Below are positions 1-5,460 of a DNA stretch of 6,696 bases, one piece after another (position 1 is the first letter of the stretch; each line of letters starts with the position of its first letter). Both the position numbers and the translations under genes were made by a program. Under the pieces are notes generated by a model. It was given only the letters and a program-made list of their open reading frames with translations. It searched no databases and was not told the origin of the DNA. This DNA comes from DATJPD01 sp036394195 (GTDB taxonomy: Bacteria; Pseudomonadota; Alphaproteobacteria; CACIAM-22H2), in the NCBI GenBank assembly GCA_036394195.1, contig DASWFO010000092.1, forward strand, positions 1 through 6,696. Reading direction: 5' to 3'.

Positions 1-54
1 ATTGTCGAGCCATAGGCTCTGGCCGAGATCGTGGAGCGTCCTGGTCGGTTTCAT
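1..54 (-). CDS. tal: Transaldolase, N-terminal fragment (runs off the left edge)
   Basis: The minus strand from position 54 to 1 reads ATG followed by 17 more codons giving MKPTRTLHDLGQSLWLDN. The stretch LHDLGQSLWLDN is the characteristic N-terminus of bacterial transaldolase, the pentose phosphate pathway enzyme that moves a dihydroxyacetone unit from sedoheptulose 7-phosphate to glyceraldehyde 3-phosphate in the cytoplasm. The catalytic lysine and the rest of the barrel lie outside the window, so only the start is supported. A strong ribosome binding site, AGGTGAGG on the minus strand (57-64), sits just before the ATG and fixes the start. The gene begins 10 bases after the stop codon of the HAD hydrolase gene, which suggests co-transcription. 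It could belong to a transaldolase/glucose-6-phosphate isomerase fusion; that cannot be judged from 18 residues. Confidence 0.75.
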   Translation of the reverse strand, partial: MKPTRTLHDLGQSLWLDN

Positions 55-64
55 CGCCTCACCT

Positions 65-760
65 TTAAGCCGAATGGAAGGAGCGCGGCGCCATCAGCAG
101 CCGCGACAGGTCACAATCGAGCAAGTCGCCAATGCGCTCGATTGTCACATCCGCGGGCGGGAAAGCGCCGACCAGTTTCGGGTCGTGTGCATAGATTCCC
201 TGGCGCGGGAACACGGTCGTCACGCGCTCTCCCCAGAATTTCTTGGCCGCAGCCAAGATCCGCAGCTTGTCATCCACAAGAACGTAATGCTCGGCCGGGT
301 AGCGCCGCTCGACGTCGTCCAGGGCCTCTTCCTTATGGATGTAAATCAGTACATGTCCGTCCACGGCGTCGGACAGCCCCGCGTGCTCAACCTTGCGCGG
401 CTGGAAGACGACGTCGCCGTCCGACAGGATGACGGTCGGACCAAAGTTGCGCAGCCGCATCAGCACCTCGAGGGCGCCCGGGAACAGTCGATCGGCGAAG
501 GGGTAATCCATGAGAAAGGAGGACATCGACAGCAGCTCGACGTGGCGCGGGTGTTCGGCCCGGTAGCGCTGCAGAGCGCCGATATAGTCGCGATAGCCCA
601 GCTCCACGAAGAGATCCTCAAGGATCTTCCAGTAGCGCTTGCGGGAAGCGACGCCGAAGTCGCGCTCGAGATGATCCCGCAGGTCCTGTTGGATCCGGTC
701 GTTGTCGAGCAGGGTGTTGTCTACGTCGACGAGAAAAGCGATCGGATTGGATGGCGTCAT
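65..760 (-). CDS. HAD-superfamily hydrolase (probable phosphatase)
   Basis: This 231-residue protein has the haloacid dehalogenase core motifs in order. Motif I is DVDNT, with nucleophile Asp12 and acid/base Asp14. Motif II is the Ser113 of LSDGD, motif III is probably Lys143 in IHKEE, and motif IV is VDDK with Asp163 and Asp164 for Mg2+ binding. Residues about 20-90 between motifs I and II are mostly helical and fit a C1-type cap. No signal peptide or membrane segment is seen, so it should be a cytoplasmic Mg2+-dependent phosphatase; the substrate cannot be read from the sequence. The start at 760 is preceded by GGAG (minus strand, 768-771) at good spacing. Its stop lies 10 bases before the transaldolase start, so the pair probably forms an operon and the substrate may be a sugar phosphate, which is inference from context only. 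Confidence 0.88.
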   Translation of the reverse strand: MTPSNPIAFLVDVDNTLLDNDRIQQDLRDHLERDFGVASRKRYWKILEDLFVELGYRDYIGALQRYRAEHPRHVELLSMSSFLMDYPFADRLFPGALEVLMRLRNFGPTVILSDGDVVFQPRKVEHAGLSDAVDGHVLIYIHKEEALDDVERRYPAEHYVLVDDKLRILAAAKKFWGERVTTVFPRQGIYAHDPKLVGAFPPADVTIERIGDLLDCDLSRLLMAPRSFHSA

Positions 761-1049
761 GCGGCGGCTCCAGCGCCCCCCGCTATGCTAGTCGGCGCCG
801 CCGGCTCTTGGCAGATGGGCCAATCTCATATGCGTTATTCCAGGCCGGAATGATGCTTGTGGAGTCGGTCTCCAAGCCCGCCGGCAGCGTGATGCCGCTA
901 TTGTCGCCTGCACAGCTTCCCGCGCGCGTCGCGGCCGTGTTGGATTCCCCCGGAGCGGCCGACGAACCAGTCGTCCGCGGCACTCCAACGGGCAACCTCA
1001 TCGCCACAAACCGGAGGTGAGCACCACTGGGAAGGTGGTATCGCATACC

Positions 1050-1072
1050 CTCTAACCTCGCTTGCATTAGAG
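1050..1072. repeat. Small palindrome CTCTAA-N11-TTAGAG
   Basis: CTCTAA at 1050-1055 is the exact reverse complement of TTAGAG at 1067-1072, with 11 bases between. The following bases (about 1061-1090, containing GCATTAGAGC and TTCGAAG) resemble, from memory, short intergenic repeats scattered in Bradyrhizobium-type genomes. That resemblance is unverified. No T-run follows, so it is not a typical terminator. Confidence 0.35.
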
Positions 1073-1159
1073 CAAAGAGTGTTCGAAGCGGGACCACGGC
1101 CGGGATGCGCAGCGCATCAAGGCCCTGCATGTCTGTTCCTGCGGTCTCCCCGCGAGCCT

Positions 1160-1180
1160 GGGTATCTCTCGGGTATCTCT
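1160..1180. repeat. Two-copy 11-bp tandem repeat
   Basis: GGGTATCTCT occurs at 1160-1169 and again at 1171-1180, separated by a single C, giving an 11-bp period. There are only two copies. It lies in the gene-free stretch and has no obvious role; slippage duplication is the simplest explanation. Confidence 0.6.
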
Positions 1181-1437
1181 TGCACGCGACGCCAGAAACG
1201 GATTGGACGATTCGCGCATAATTGTTGGTTTCGTGACGTAGGCGGATACCTGCCGGCGGGCGACGTCGGTCATTAGCGCATAGGGATAGCCGCGGTAGCC
1301 GGGCTAGGTGATGCCGGTGCTCACGACTGAACTAACCTGTACCGATGTGTCCCCTGTCGGACATGGCGGACCCGCGGGGCGCCCGGGTTAGCGCCGTAAA
1401 CCGTTGCAAAGCGGAAGTCGGCTAGGCCCCACCCACC

Positions 1438-1529
1438 CATCTCGATTTATGGGGACAGGCCGTAGCTCGGCCCAGCCAGCAATCCATGAGCGCGATGTCA
1501 CGCGGGCGGAACGGGGATTTATCGAGATG
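1438..1529. repeat. 9-bp inverted repeat CATCTCGAT / ATCGAGATG
   Basis: CATCTCGAT at 1438-1446 is the exact reverse complement of ATCGAGATG at 1521-1529, 74 bases apart. ATTTAT and GGGG lie next to the inner end of both arms. It sits just downstream of the RidA-like gene on that gene's strand. It could be the ends of a very small decayed element or chance; there is no transposase between the arms and no clear target duplication outside them. Confidence 0.35.
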
Positions 1530-1581
1530 ATCGCTGGCGACTGAGCCCCTTGCATCAAGAACCAACACGATAACGTCCGAC

Positions 1582-2034
1582 CTAGTTCCTCTCCCCGACC
1601 ACCGCGACCGACTGCACCTCGACCAGGAGGGACGGGTTGGCGAAGTCCTTGGCGGTGATCAGCATGCTGGCGGGGAAGTGCTCCTTGAAGATCTCGCCGC
1701 GGAGGCGCACGAACTCGTCGCCGTCGGACTGGTTGCGGATCATCACCGTCATGGTGACGATGTCGCCCAGGGTCCCGCCGGCCTGCTTCAAGGTCGCCTC
1801 GATGTTGCGGAAGGTCTGGCGCGTCTGGCCGGCGAAATCGCTGATCGGCTTGCCATCGGCGCCACTCACGCCGCCCATCCCGGCCAGCCACACGATGCGC
1901 CCGCCGTCGGTGACCACGCCCGCGGAATAGGCGCGCTGCGGATTGACCGGCTGCAGATACTCCGCGGCAGGCGCCGCCGCGGCGGCTGCAGCGAGAGCGA
2001 AGGTCAGCAGGCCGCGTGTCGTCCAGATGTGCAT
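1582..2034 (-). CDS. RidA/YjgF/UK114-family protein with export signal, atypical active site
   Basis: The chosen 150-residue reading starts at the ATG at 2034 (MHIWTTRG), because a strong GGGGAGGA ribosome binding site lies 4 bases upstream. A longer frame, starting at 2160, would bury the signal sequence. Residues 1-24 look like a Sec signal peptide: Arg7, then an Ala/Leu-rich core, with likely cleavage near APA (21-23). The mature part, about 125 residues, is the usual RidA length. It shows YSAGVVTDGG (36-45), FRNIEATLKQAG (75-86), the DIVTMTVMI strand and the C-terminal LLVEVQSVAVV. RidA proteins are trimers that hydrolyse reactive enamines/imines. The catalytic Arg, usually in a PAR(S/T) motif, appears to be replaced: PAS at 121-123. 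Deaminase activity is therefore doubtful and another ligand is possible. It is divergent from the iorAB-like operon, which also makes an exported enzyme. Confidence 0.87.
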   Translation of the reverse strand: MHIWTTRGLLTFALAAAAAAAPAAEYLQPVNPQRAYSAGVVTDGGRIVWLAGMGGVSGADGKPISDFAGQTRQTFRNIEATLKQAGGTLGDIVTMTVMIRNQSDGDEFVRLRGEIFKEHFPASMLITAKDFANPSLLVEVQSVAVVGERN

Positions 2035-2038
2035 GAGA

Positions 2039-2046
2039 TCCTCCCC
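2039..2046 (-). promoter_or_regulatory. Ribosome binding site that sets the RidA-like start
   Basis: On the minus strand GGGGAGGA ends 4 bases before the ATG at 2034. This near-ideal anti-16S match decides in favour of the 150-residue protein with an N-terminal signal peptide over the upstream ATG at 2160. Confidence 0.8.
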
Positions 2047-2195
2047 AGGTTGAGCTCGAACGGTGCAGTGTGAACGCTGCAACCGCAGGCGGCAAACGCC
2101 GGCTGGAACGGGTGCACGGGCTGGTCGTTGTCGTCCAGGCGCTGGTGTGTGCGGACGCAAAAAGAATTGCAGCCGATTTTGCGAAAATGAGCCGG

Positions 2196-2254
2196 TGCAA
2201 TTGTTTTTCGACCGAATCAGCGCGCGTTCTCAACAGGTTGAAAAAACAATTGCA
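2196..2254. promoter_or_regulatory. Long imperfect inverted repeat, candidate operator or RNA hairpin
   Basis: The left arm (2196-2213) reads TGCAATTGTTTTTCGACC. The right arm (2236-2254) is its reverse complement apart from one inserted base and one G/A difference, with a 22-base spacer. Each outer end is TGCAATTG or CAATTGCA. Further ATTGCA copies lie at 2166-2171 and 2257-2262. Placed between two divergent genes, it fits an operator for a dimeric regulator or a paired site with DNA looping. In RNA it would form a stem of about 18 bp. The repeat is directly visible; its role is inference. Confidence 0.55.
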
Positions 2255-2442
2255 GTATTGCACGCGATTCGACCCCCCGGCCCCCCGCTTCGGCGGCACG
2301 TCTCGGGATCCGTCTCTTGGCGCGCGAACAGGGGCGCTTTGCGCTTCTTTCGCGTCGCCTGCGCCGTTCCGTGCGATCACGCGTTGGTGAGGGGGGCCTG
2401 CCATGGCCACTGACTTGCGGTTGCGCTATGCTTTCGATATCG

Positions 2443-2473
2443 GCCGGCGCAACAACAATAAAAACCCGCCGGC
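2443..2473 (+). promoter_or_regulatory. GC-rich hairpin upstream of the iorA-like gene
   Basis: GCCGGCG (2443-2449) pairs exactly with CGCCGGC (2467-2473) around a 17-base A-rich loop. It ends 17 bases before the ribosome binding site GGGAGGAG (2491-2498). If transcription starts upstream of 2443, the leader would carry this hairpin and its single-stranded A-rich loop, which could affect stability or translation. No T-run follows it, so it does not look like an attenuator. Confidence 0.4.
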
Positions 2474-2503
2474 GTCTCTCATTCATGCCCGGGAGGAGCG
2501 CCC

Positions 2504-2998
2504 ATGAAGCTCAACATCAACGGCAAGACGCGTGACGTGAAGGTGGAGGACGGCACGCCGCTCCTCTGGGTCATCCGCGAGCAGGTCGGCCTCACCGGCA
2601 CCAAATTCGGCTGCGGCATCGCGCAATGCGGCGCCTGCTCGGTCCATATCAACGGCGAGGTGCAGCGCTCGTGCTCGATCCCGGTCGAGACGCTGAAGGC
2701 CACCGACAAGGTCGTCACCATCGAGGGCTTGTCGCGCACCGCCTCGCACCCGGTGCAGAAGGCGTGGGCGGCGATCGACGTGCCGCAATGCGGCTACTGC
2801 CAGTCCGGGCAGATCATGGCCGCGGCGGCCCTGCTGGCCCAGACGCCGAAGCCGACCGACGCCGACATCGACGCGGCGATGACCAACATCTGCCGCTGCG
2901 GCACCTATCAGCGCATTCGCGCCGCTGTCCATCTGGCCGCCGGCCAGATGAGCGCGCCCGGCGCCCGCGCCGATGCGCCCGCCGCGCGCAAGATTTGA
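2504..2998 (+). CDS. iorA: Isoquinoline 1-oxidoreductase alpha-type subunit, 2x[2Fe-2S] protein
   Basis: This 164-residue protein is the small electron-transfer subunit of a molybdenum hydroxylase. The N-terminal plant-ferredoxin-type cluster is bound by Cys37, Cys42, Cys45 and Cys57 (CGIAQCGAC, then SC). The C-terminal helical domain binds the second cluster through Cys96 and Cys99 (QCGYCQSGQ) and Cys130 and Cys132 (NICRCGTY). All eight ligands are present. Length and motif spacing match IorA, which receives electrons from the molybdenum site of IorB. The protein has no signal peptide, while IorB has a Tat signal, so it is probably exported as a passenger of IorB. The tail (about 145-164) is Ala/Pro-rich and looks disordered. 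The start is fixed by GGGAGGAG (2491-2498). The iorB-like start follows 14 bases after the stop, so the two form an operon. The symbol marks the family; the true substrate is unknown. Confidence 0.93.
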   Translation: MKLNINGKTRDVKVEDGTPLLWVIREQVGLTGTKFGCGIAQCGACSVHINGEVQRSCSIPVETLKATDKVVTIEGLSRTASHPVQKAWAAIDVPQCGYCQSGQIMAAAALLAQTPKPTDADIDAAMTNICRCGTYQRIRAAVHLAAGQMSAPGARADAPAARKI

Positions 2999-3006
2999 GG
3001 GAGGGT
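2999..3006 (+). promoter_or_regulatory. Ribosome binding site that sets the iorB-like start
   Basis: GGGAGGGT lies 6 bases before the ATG at 3013. It supports that start, which opens directly with the twin-arginine signal. The same frame stays open back to 2626, but there it is antiphase to the iorA-like coding frame and has no such site. Confidence 0.75.
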
Positions 3007-3012
3007 GACACC

Positions 3013-5208
3013 ATGACCAAGACATTGCATCTCACCCGCCGCCATTTCGTCGTCAGCTCGGCCGCTGCCGCCGGCGGTCTCGCCATCGGCTTCGATCCGT
3101 TCCGCGCCGCCGCCCAGACCGCTGCGGCCAAAGCCGCCGCCAATGCCGGCTCGGAGCTCGGCATCTGGGTCGTGGTCAAGCCCGACGACACCTGCGTCAT
3201 CCGCATCGTCCGCTCGGAAATGGGGCAGGGCACGCTCACCGGCCTCGCCCAGCTCGTCGCCGAAGAGCTTGAGTGCGACTGGAGCAAGGTCACCACCGAG
3301 AGCATGACGCCCGGCCAGAACCTCGCGCGCAAGCGCGCCTGGGGCGAGTTCGGCACCGGCGGCAGCCGCGGCATCCGCACCTCGCAGGACTACGTCCGCC
3401 GCGGCGGCGCCGTCGCGCGCATCATGCTGGTCCAGGCGGCGGCCGATCAGTGGAAGGTCCCGGCCTCCGAGTGCACGGCCGAGAACAGCGTCATCACGCA
3501 TACGCCCACCGGCCGCAAGACGACGTACGGCAAGGTCGCGGCGGCGGCGGCTCAGCTGACGCCGCCGGATCCGAAGTCGATCACGCTCAAGGATCCGAAG
3601 TCGTGGAAGATCGCCGGCCACCCCCTGAAGCGGCTCGACACGCCGCCGAAGCTGAACGGCAGCAAGATCTACGCGATCGACATCAAGCTGCCCGGCATGC
3701 TGTGCGCCGCGATCAAGGACTGCCCGGTGTTCGGCGGGAAGCTCAAGAGCTTCGATCAGTCGAAGATCGCCGGCCGGCCCGGCGTCAAGAAGGTGGTGCG
3801 GGTGAAGGACACGGCGGTCGCCGTCGTCGCCGACACCTGGTATCGCGCCAAGTCGGCGCTGGAAGACCTGCCGATCGAATGGGACGAAGGTCCGAACGCC
3901 TCGGTCTCCGACGCCACCATCGCGCAGCGCCTGCAGGAGGGGCTCTCCGCCGCCGAGAACAACGGCGAGTGGGGCAATGGCGACGCGGTGAAGGCGATCG
4001 CCGACGCGCCCAAGAAGGTCGAGGCGGTCTACGCCACGCCGTTCCTGGCGCACGCGACCATGGAGCCCGGCAACTGCACGGTGCGCCTGATGAAGGACAA
4101 GGCGGAGGCGTGGCTGCCGACACAGAACGCCGACGCCTCGCTCGCCGCCCTCTCCGAGGCGACCGGCCTGCCGCTCGAGAACTGCGACATCCATCGCCAC
4201 GACCTCGGCGGCGGATTCGGCCGTCGCGGCGGCACGCAGGACTACGTCCATCAGGCGGTTGCCATCGCCAAGCAGTTCCCCGCCGGGACCCCGATCAAGA
4301 TGATCTGGACCCGCGAGGAGGACACCGCGCACGACTTCTACCGCCCGATCTCGCAGTGCAAGCTCTCGGCGGGCCTCGATGACGCCGGCAATCTGGTCGG
4401 CTTGCACGTGCGCCTCGCCGGACAATCGATCAACGCCTATCTCAGCCCCGGGCTGATCAAGGACGGCAAGGACATGCGCCAGCTCCAGGGCTGGTACCAG
4501 GAGCCGGGTGACGCGCAGCTCGGCTACGCGGCGCCCAACCTCAAGATCGAATACATCATGCGCAACACCCACGTGCCGGTGGGCCCGTGGCGCGGCGTCA
4601 ACACCAATCAGAACGCCGTCTACATGGAATGCTTCATGGACGAGGTGGCGAAGGCGGCCGGCAAGGATCCGCTCGAGTTCCGCCGCGGCCTCATGAAGGA
4701 CTTCCCGAAGCATCGCGCGGTCCTCGACGCGGTCGCCGAGAAGGCCGGCTGGGGCTCGCCGCTGCCGTCCGGCGTGCATCGCGGCATCGCCCAACTGATG
4801 GGCTACGCCAGCTACTCGGCCGCGGTCGCCGAGGTCTCGGTCAGCGACAAGGGCGAGCTCAAGGTCCATCGCATGGTGCTCGGCATCAACTGCGGCCACG
4901 CGGTGAACCCGGACCAGATCGCGGCACAGGTCGAAGGCTCGGTTGCCTACGGCCTCACCGCGACGCTCTACGGCGAATGCCCGGTGAAGGACGGGCGCAT
5001 GACCGATCTCAACTTCGACGCTTACCAGATCATGCGCTTGGCCGAGATGCCGAAGGTCGAGACGGTCATCGTGCCGACCTACGACTTCTGGGGCGGCGTC
5101 GGCGAGCCGACCATCGCCGTCGCGGCGCCGGCGGTGCTGAACGGCATCTTCGCCGCCACCGGCAAGCCGATGCGCACGCTGCCGCTGAAGAACGTCAAGC
5201 TTGCATAA
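3013..5208 (+). CDS. iorB: Isoquinoline 1-oxidoreductase beta-type subunit, molybdopterin-binding, Tat-exported
   Basis: This 731-residue protein is the large catalytic subunit of the xanthine oxidase family, in the branch containing IorB and periplasmic aldehyde dehydrogenases. Residues 1-35 form a Tat signal: TRRHFVV (twin Arg9-Arg10), a weakly hydrophobic Ala/Gly-rich stretch, and likely cleavage near AAAQT. The mature part shows EMGQG (69-73), DLGGGFGRRG (397-406, cofactor-binding glycine loop), PWRG (525-528) and GVGEP, whose Glu698 fits the conserved catalytic base. Such enzymes bind a molybdopterin dinucleotide and hydroxylate N-heterocycles or oxidise aldehydes using water. Length fits the family. 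It is in an operon with the iorA-like gene. No cytochrome c subunit, FAD subunit or XdhC/CoxI-type maturation factor is in the window, so the acceptor and cofactor insertion come from elsewhere. Isoquinoline as substrate is a family label, not shown here. Confidence 0.93.
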   Translation: MTKTLHLTRRHFVVSSAAAAGGLAIGFDPFRAAAQTAAAKAAANAGSELGIWVVVKPDDTCVIRIVRSEMGQGTLTGLAQLVAEELECDWSKVTTESMTPGQNLARKRAWGEFGTGGSRGIRTSQDYVRRGGAVARIMLVQAAADQWKVPASECTAENSVITHTPTGRKTTYGKVAAAAAQLTPPDPKSITLKDPKSWKIAGHPLKRLDTPPKLNGSKIYAIDIKLPGMLCAAIKDCPVFGGKLKSFDQSKIAGRPGVKKVVRVKDTAVAVVADTWYRAKSALEDLPIEWDEGPNASVSDATIAQRLQEGLSAAENNGEWGNGDAVKAIADAPKKVEAVYATPFLAHATMEPGNCTVRLMKDKAEAWLPTQNADASLAALSEATGLPLENCDIHRHDLGGGFGRRGGTQDYVHQAVAIAKQFPAGTPIKMIWTREEDTAHDFYRPISQCKLSAGLDDAGNLVGLHVRLAGQSINAYLSPGLIKDGKDMRQLQGWYQEPGDAQLGYAAPNLKIEYIMRNTHVPVGPWRGVNTNQNAVYMECFMDEVAKAAGKDPLEFRRGLMKDFPKHRAVLDAVAEKAGWGSPLPSGVHRGIAQLMGYASYSAAVAEVSVSDKGELKVHRMVLGINCGHAVNPDQIAAQVEGSVAYGLTATLYGECPVKDGRMTDLNFDAYQIMRLAEMPKVETVIVPTYDFWGGVGEPTIAVAAPAVLNGIFAATGKPMRTLPLKNVKLA

Positions 5209-5210
5209 AT

Positions 5211-5247
5211 AGACGGGCGGCGCCGCGTTGGTCGGCGTCGCCCGTCT
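5211..5247 (+). terminator. Strong GC-rich hairpin ending the iorAB-like operon
   Basis: Bases 5211-5225 pair with 5233-5247 to give a 15-bp stem (one G-U pair) with a 7-base loop. The stem begins 2 bases after the iorB stop codon and is followed by a weak pyrimidine run (TCTCC). The stem is very stable; the poor T-run leaves room for partial read-through or a mainly mRNA-stabilising role. Confidence 0.75.
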
Positions 5248-5252
5248 TCTCC

Positions 5253-5282
5253 GTCACCCCCGCGCAAAGCGGGGGTCCATCC
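5253..5282. repeat. Probable dispersed GC-rich palindromic repeat
   Basis: CCCCCGC (5257-5263) and GCGGGGG (5269-5275) form a 7-bp stem around GCAAA, flanked by GTCA on the left and TCCATCC on the right. This layout matches, from memory, a short intergenic palindrome (GTCA-CCCC-GCGCAA-GCGGGG-TCCA type) found in many copies in alphaproteobacterial genomes. Copy number cannot be tested in this window. It stands directly after the operon terminator and could serve as a second, bidirectional one. Confidence 0.6.
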
Positions 5283-5311
5283 GATTTTCTTCCGCATTGC
5301 AATAATTCCAA

Positions 5312-5349
5312 AGTCGTTCGACTGACGTCGATTCGACGCATGCGGCATG
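5312..5349. repeat. Cluster of short palindromes upstream of the glycosyltransferase gene
   Basis: Successive small palindromes are visible: AGTCGTTCGACT (5312-5323), CGTCGATTCGACG (5326-5338) and CATGCGGCATG (5339-5349). An ATTGCAAT palindrome lies nearby at 5296-5303. They occupy the region where the glycosyltransferase promoter should be. A weak -10-like TGTAAT at 5355-5360 with TTCGAC (5332-5337) 17 bases upstream is possible but a poor match. Confidence 0.35.
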
Positions 5350-5442
5350 TTTTTGTAATGGAACGGCCGATGCTCCAAATGCGTCTTTATGTTCAAGGAA
5401 TACGACAATACCGAGCGCCATCACCGTCTACTACCGCCCGGC

Positions 5443-5448
5443 AGGGGA
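5443..5448 (+). promoter_or_regulatory. Ribosome binding site bearing on the glycosyltransferase start
   Basis: AGGGGA is the only good ribosome binding site before the glycosyltransferase gene. It is 6 bases from an in-frame TTG (5455) and 12 bases from the ATG (5461), so it favours one of these over the ATG at 5389, which has no such site. Confidence 0.5.
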
Positions 5449-5460
5449 AACGCCTTGGAC

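Larger units (their letters stand above)
761..1581. other. 821-bp stretch without a supportable gene
   Basis: Between the 5' end of the HAD gene and the 3' end of the RidA-like gene I find no open frame with a credible ribosome binding site, family motif or coding-like composition. The frames present are short and of odd composition. The left end (about 761-850) should hold the HAD promoter on the minus strand, but I see no convincing -35/-10 pair. Small palindromes occur at 837-851 (ATTCC/GGAAT), 1023-1039 (ACCAC/GTGGT), 1050-1072 (CTCTAA/TTAGAG) and 1348-1363 (TGTCC/GGACA). There is also an 11-bp tandem repeat at 1160-1180 and a 9-bp inverted repeat at 1438-1446/1521-1529. Nothing folds as a tRNA. 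The mix of small repeats without genes is compatible with decayed mobile DNA. Confidence 0.6.
2035..2503. promoter_or_regulatory. 469-bp divergent intergenic region between ridA-like and iorA-like genes
   Basis: The two flanking genes are transcribed away from each other, so both promoters should lie here. The centre (about 2160-2265) is clearly more AT-rich than its surroundings and carries A- and T-tracts, four ATTGCA/TGCAAT motifs and a long inverted repeat. A weak promoter candidate for the iorA-like gene is TTGCGG (2415-2420), 17 bases, then TATCGG (2438-2443); this match is poor. No divergent regulator gene is present in the window. Short frames cover the region on both strands, but none has a ribosome binding site or family motif. 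Confidence 0.6.

Noticed and set aside
2..853. A 283-codon plus-strand frame opposite the HAD gene
   Set aside because: The minus strand carries all four HAD motifs and a ribosome binding site; the plus frame has no recognisable motif.
1075..1105. Possible tRNA T-loop (TGTTCGAAGC)
   Set aside because: The bases flanking TTCGA do not pair as a T-stem, and no anticodon arm or acceptor stem can be formed around it.
1090..1245. Short plus-strand frames ending near 1240 that might be a gene remnant
   Set aside because: No frame has a start with a ribosome binding site, and I could not recognise any family in the translations.
1330..1380. Possible insertion sequence end near GATGTGTCCCC
   Set aside because: The stretch vaguely recalls DNA next to integrase-type insertion elements and holds a TGTCC/GGACA palindrome, but no transposase, matching opposite end or target duplication is present.
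1388..2410. A 340-codon minus-strand frame across the ridA-like gene and its upstream region
   Set aside because: It runs out of phase with the RidA-family coding frame and its composition is typical of a GC-rich shadow frame.
2626..3012. N-terminal extension of the iorB-like frame to give 860 residues
   Set aside because: It overlaps the iorA-like gene in another frame, gives Arg-rich sequence without family similarity, and would hide the Tat signal, which is preceded by its own ribosome binding site.
2908..4899. A 663-codon open frame on the minus strand opposite the iorAB-like genes
   Set aside because: It is antisense to a gene with clear catalytic motifs, is very rich in Arg/Ala/Gly/Asp/Val as expected from high-GC codon mirroring, and has no recognisable domain.
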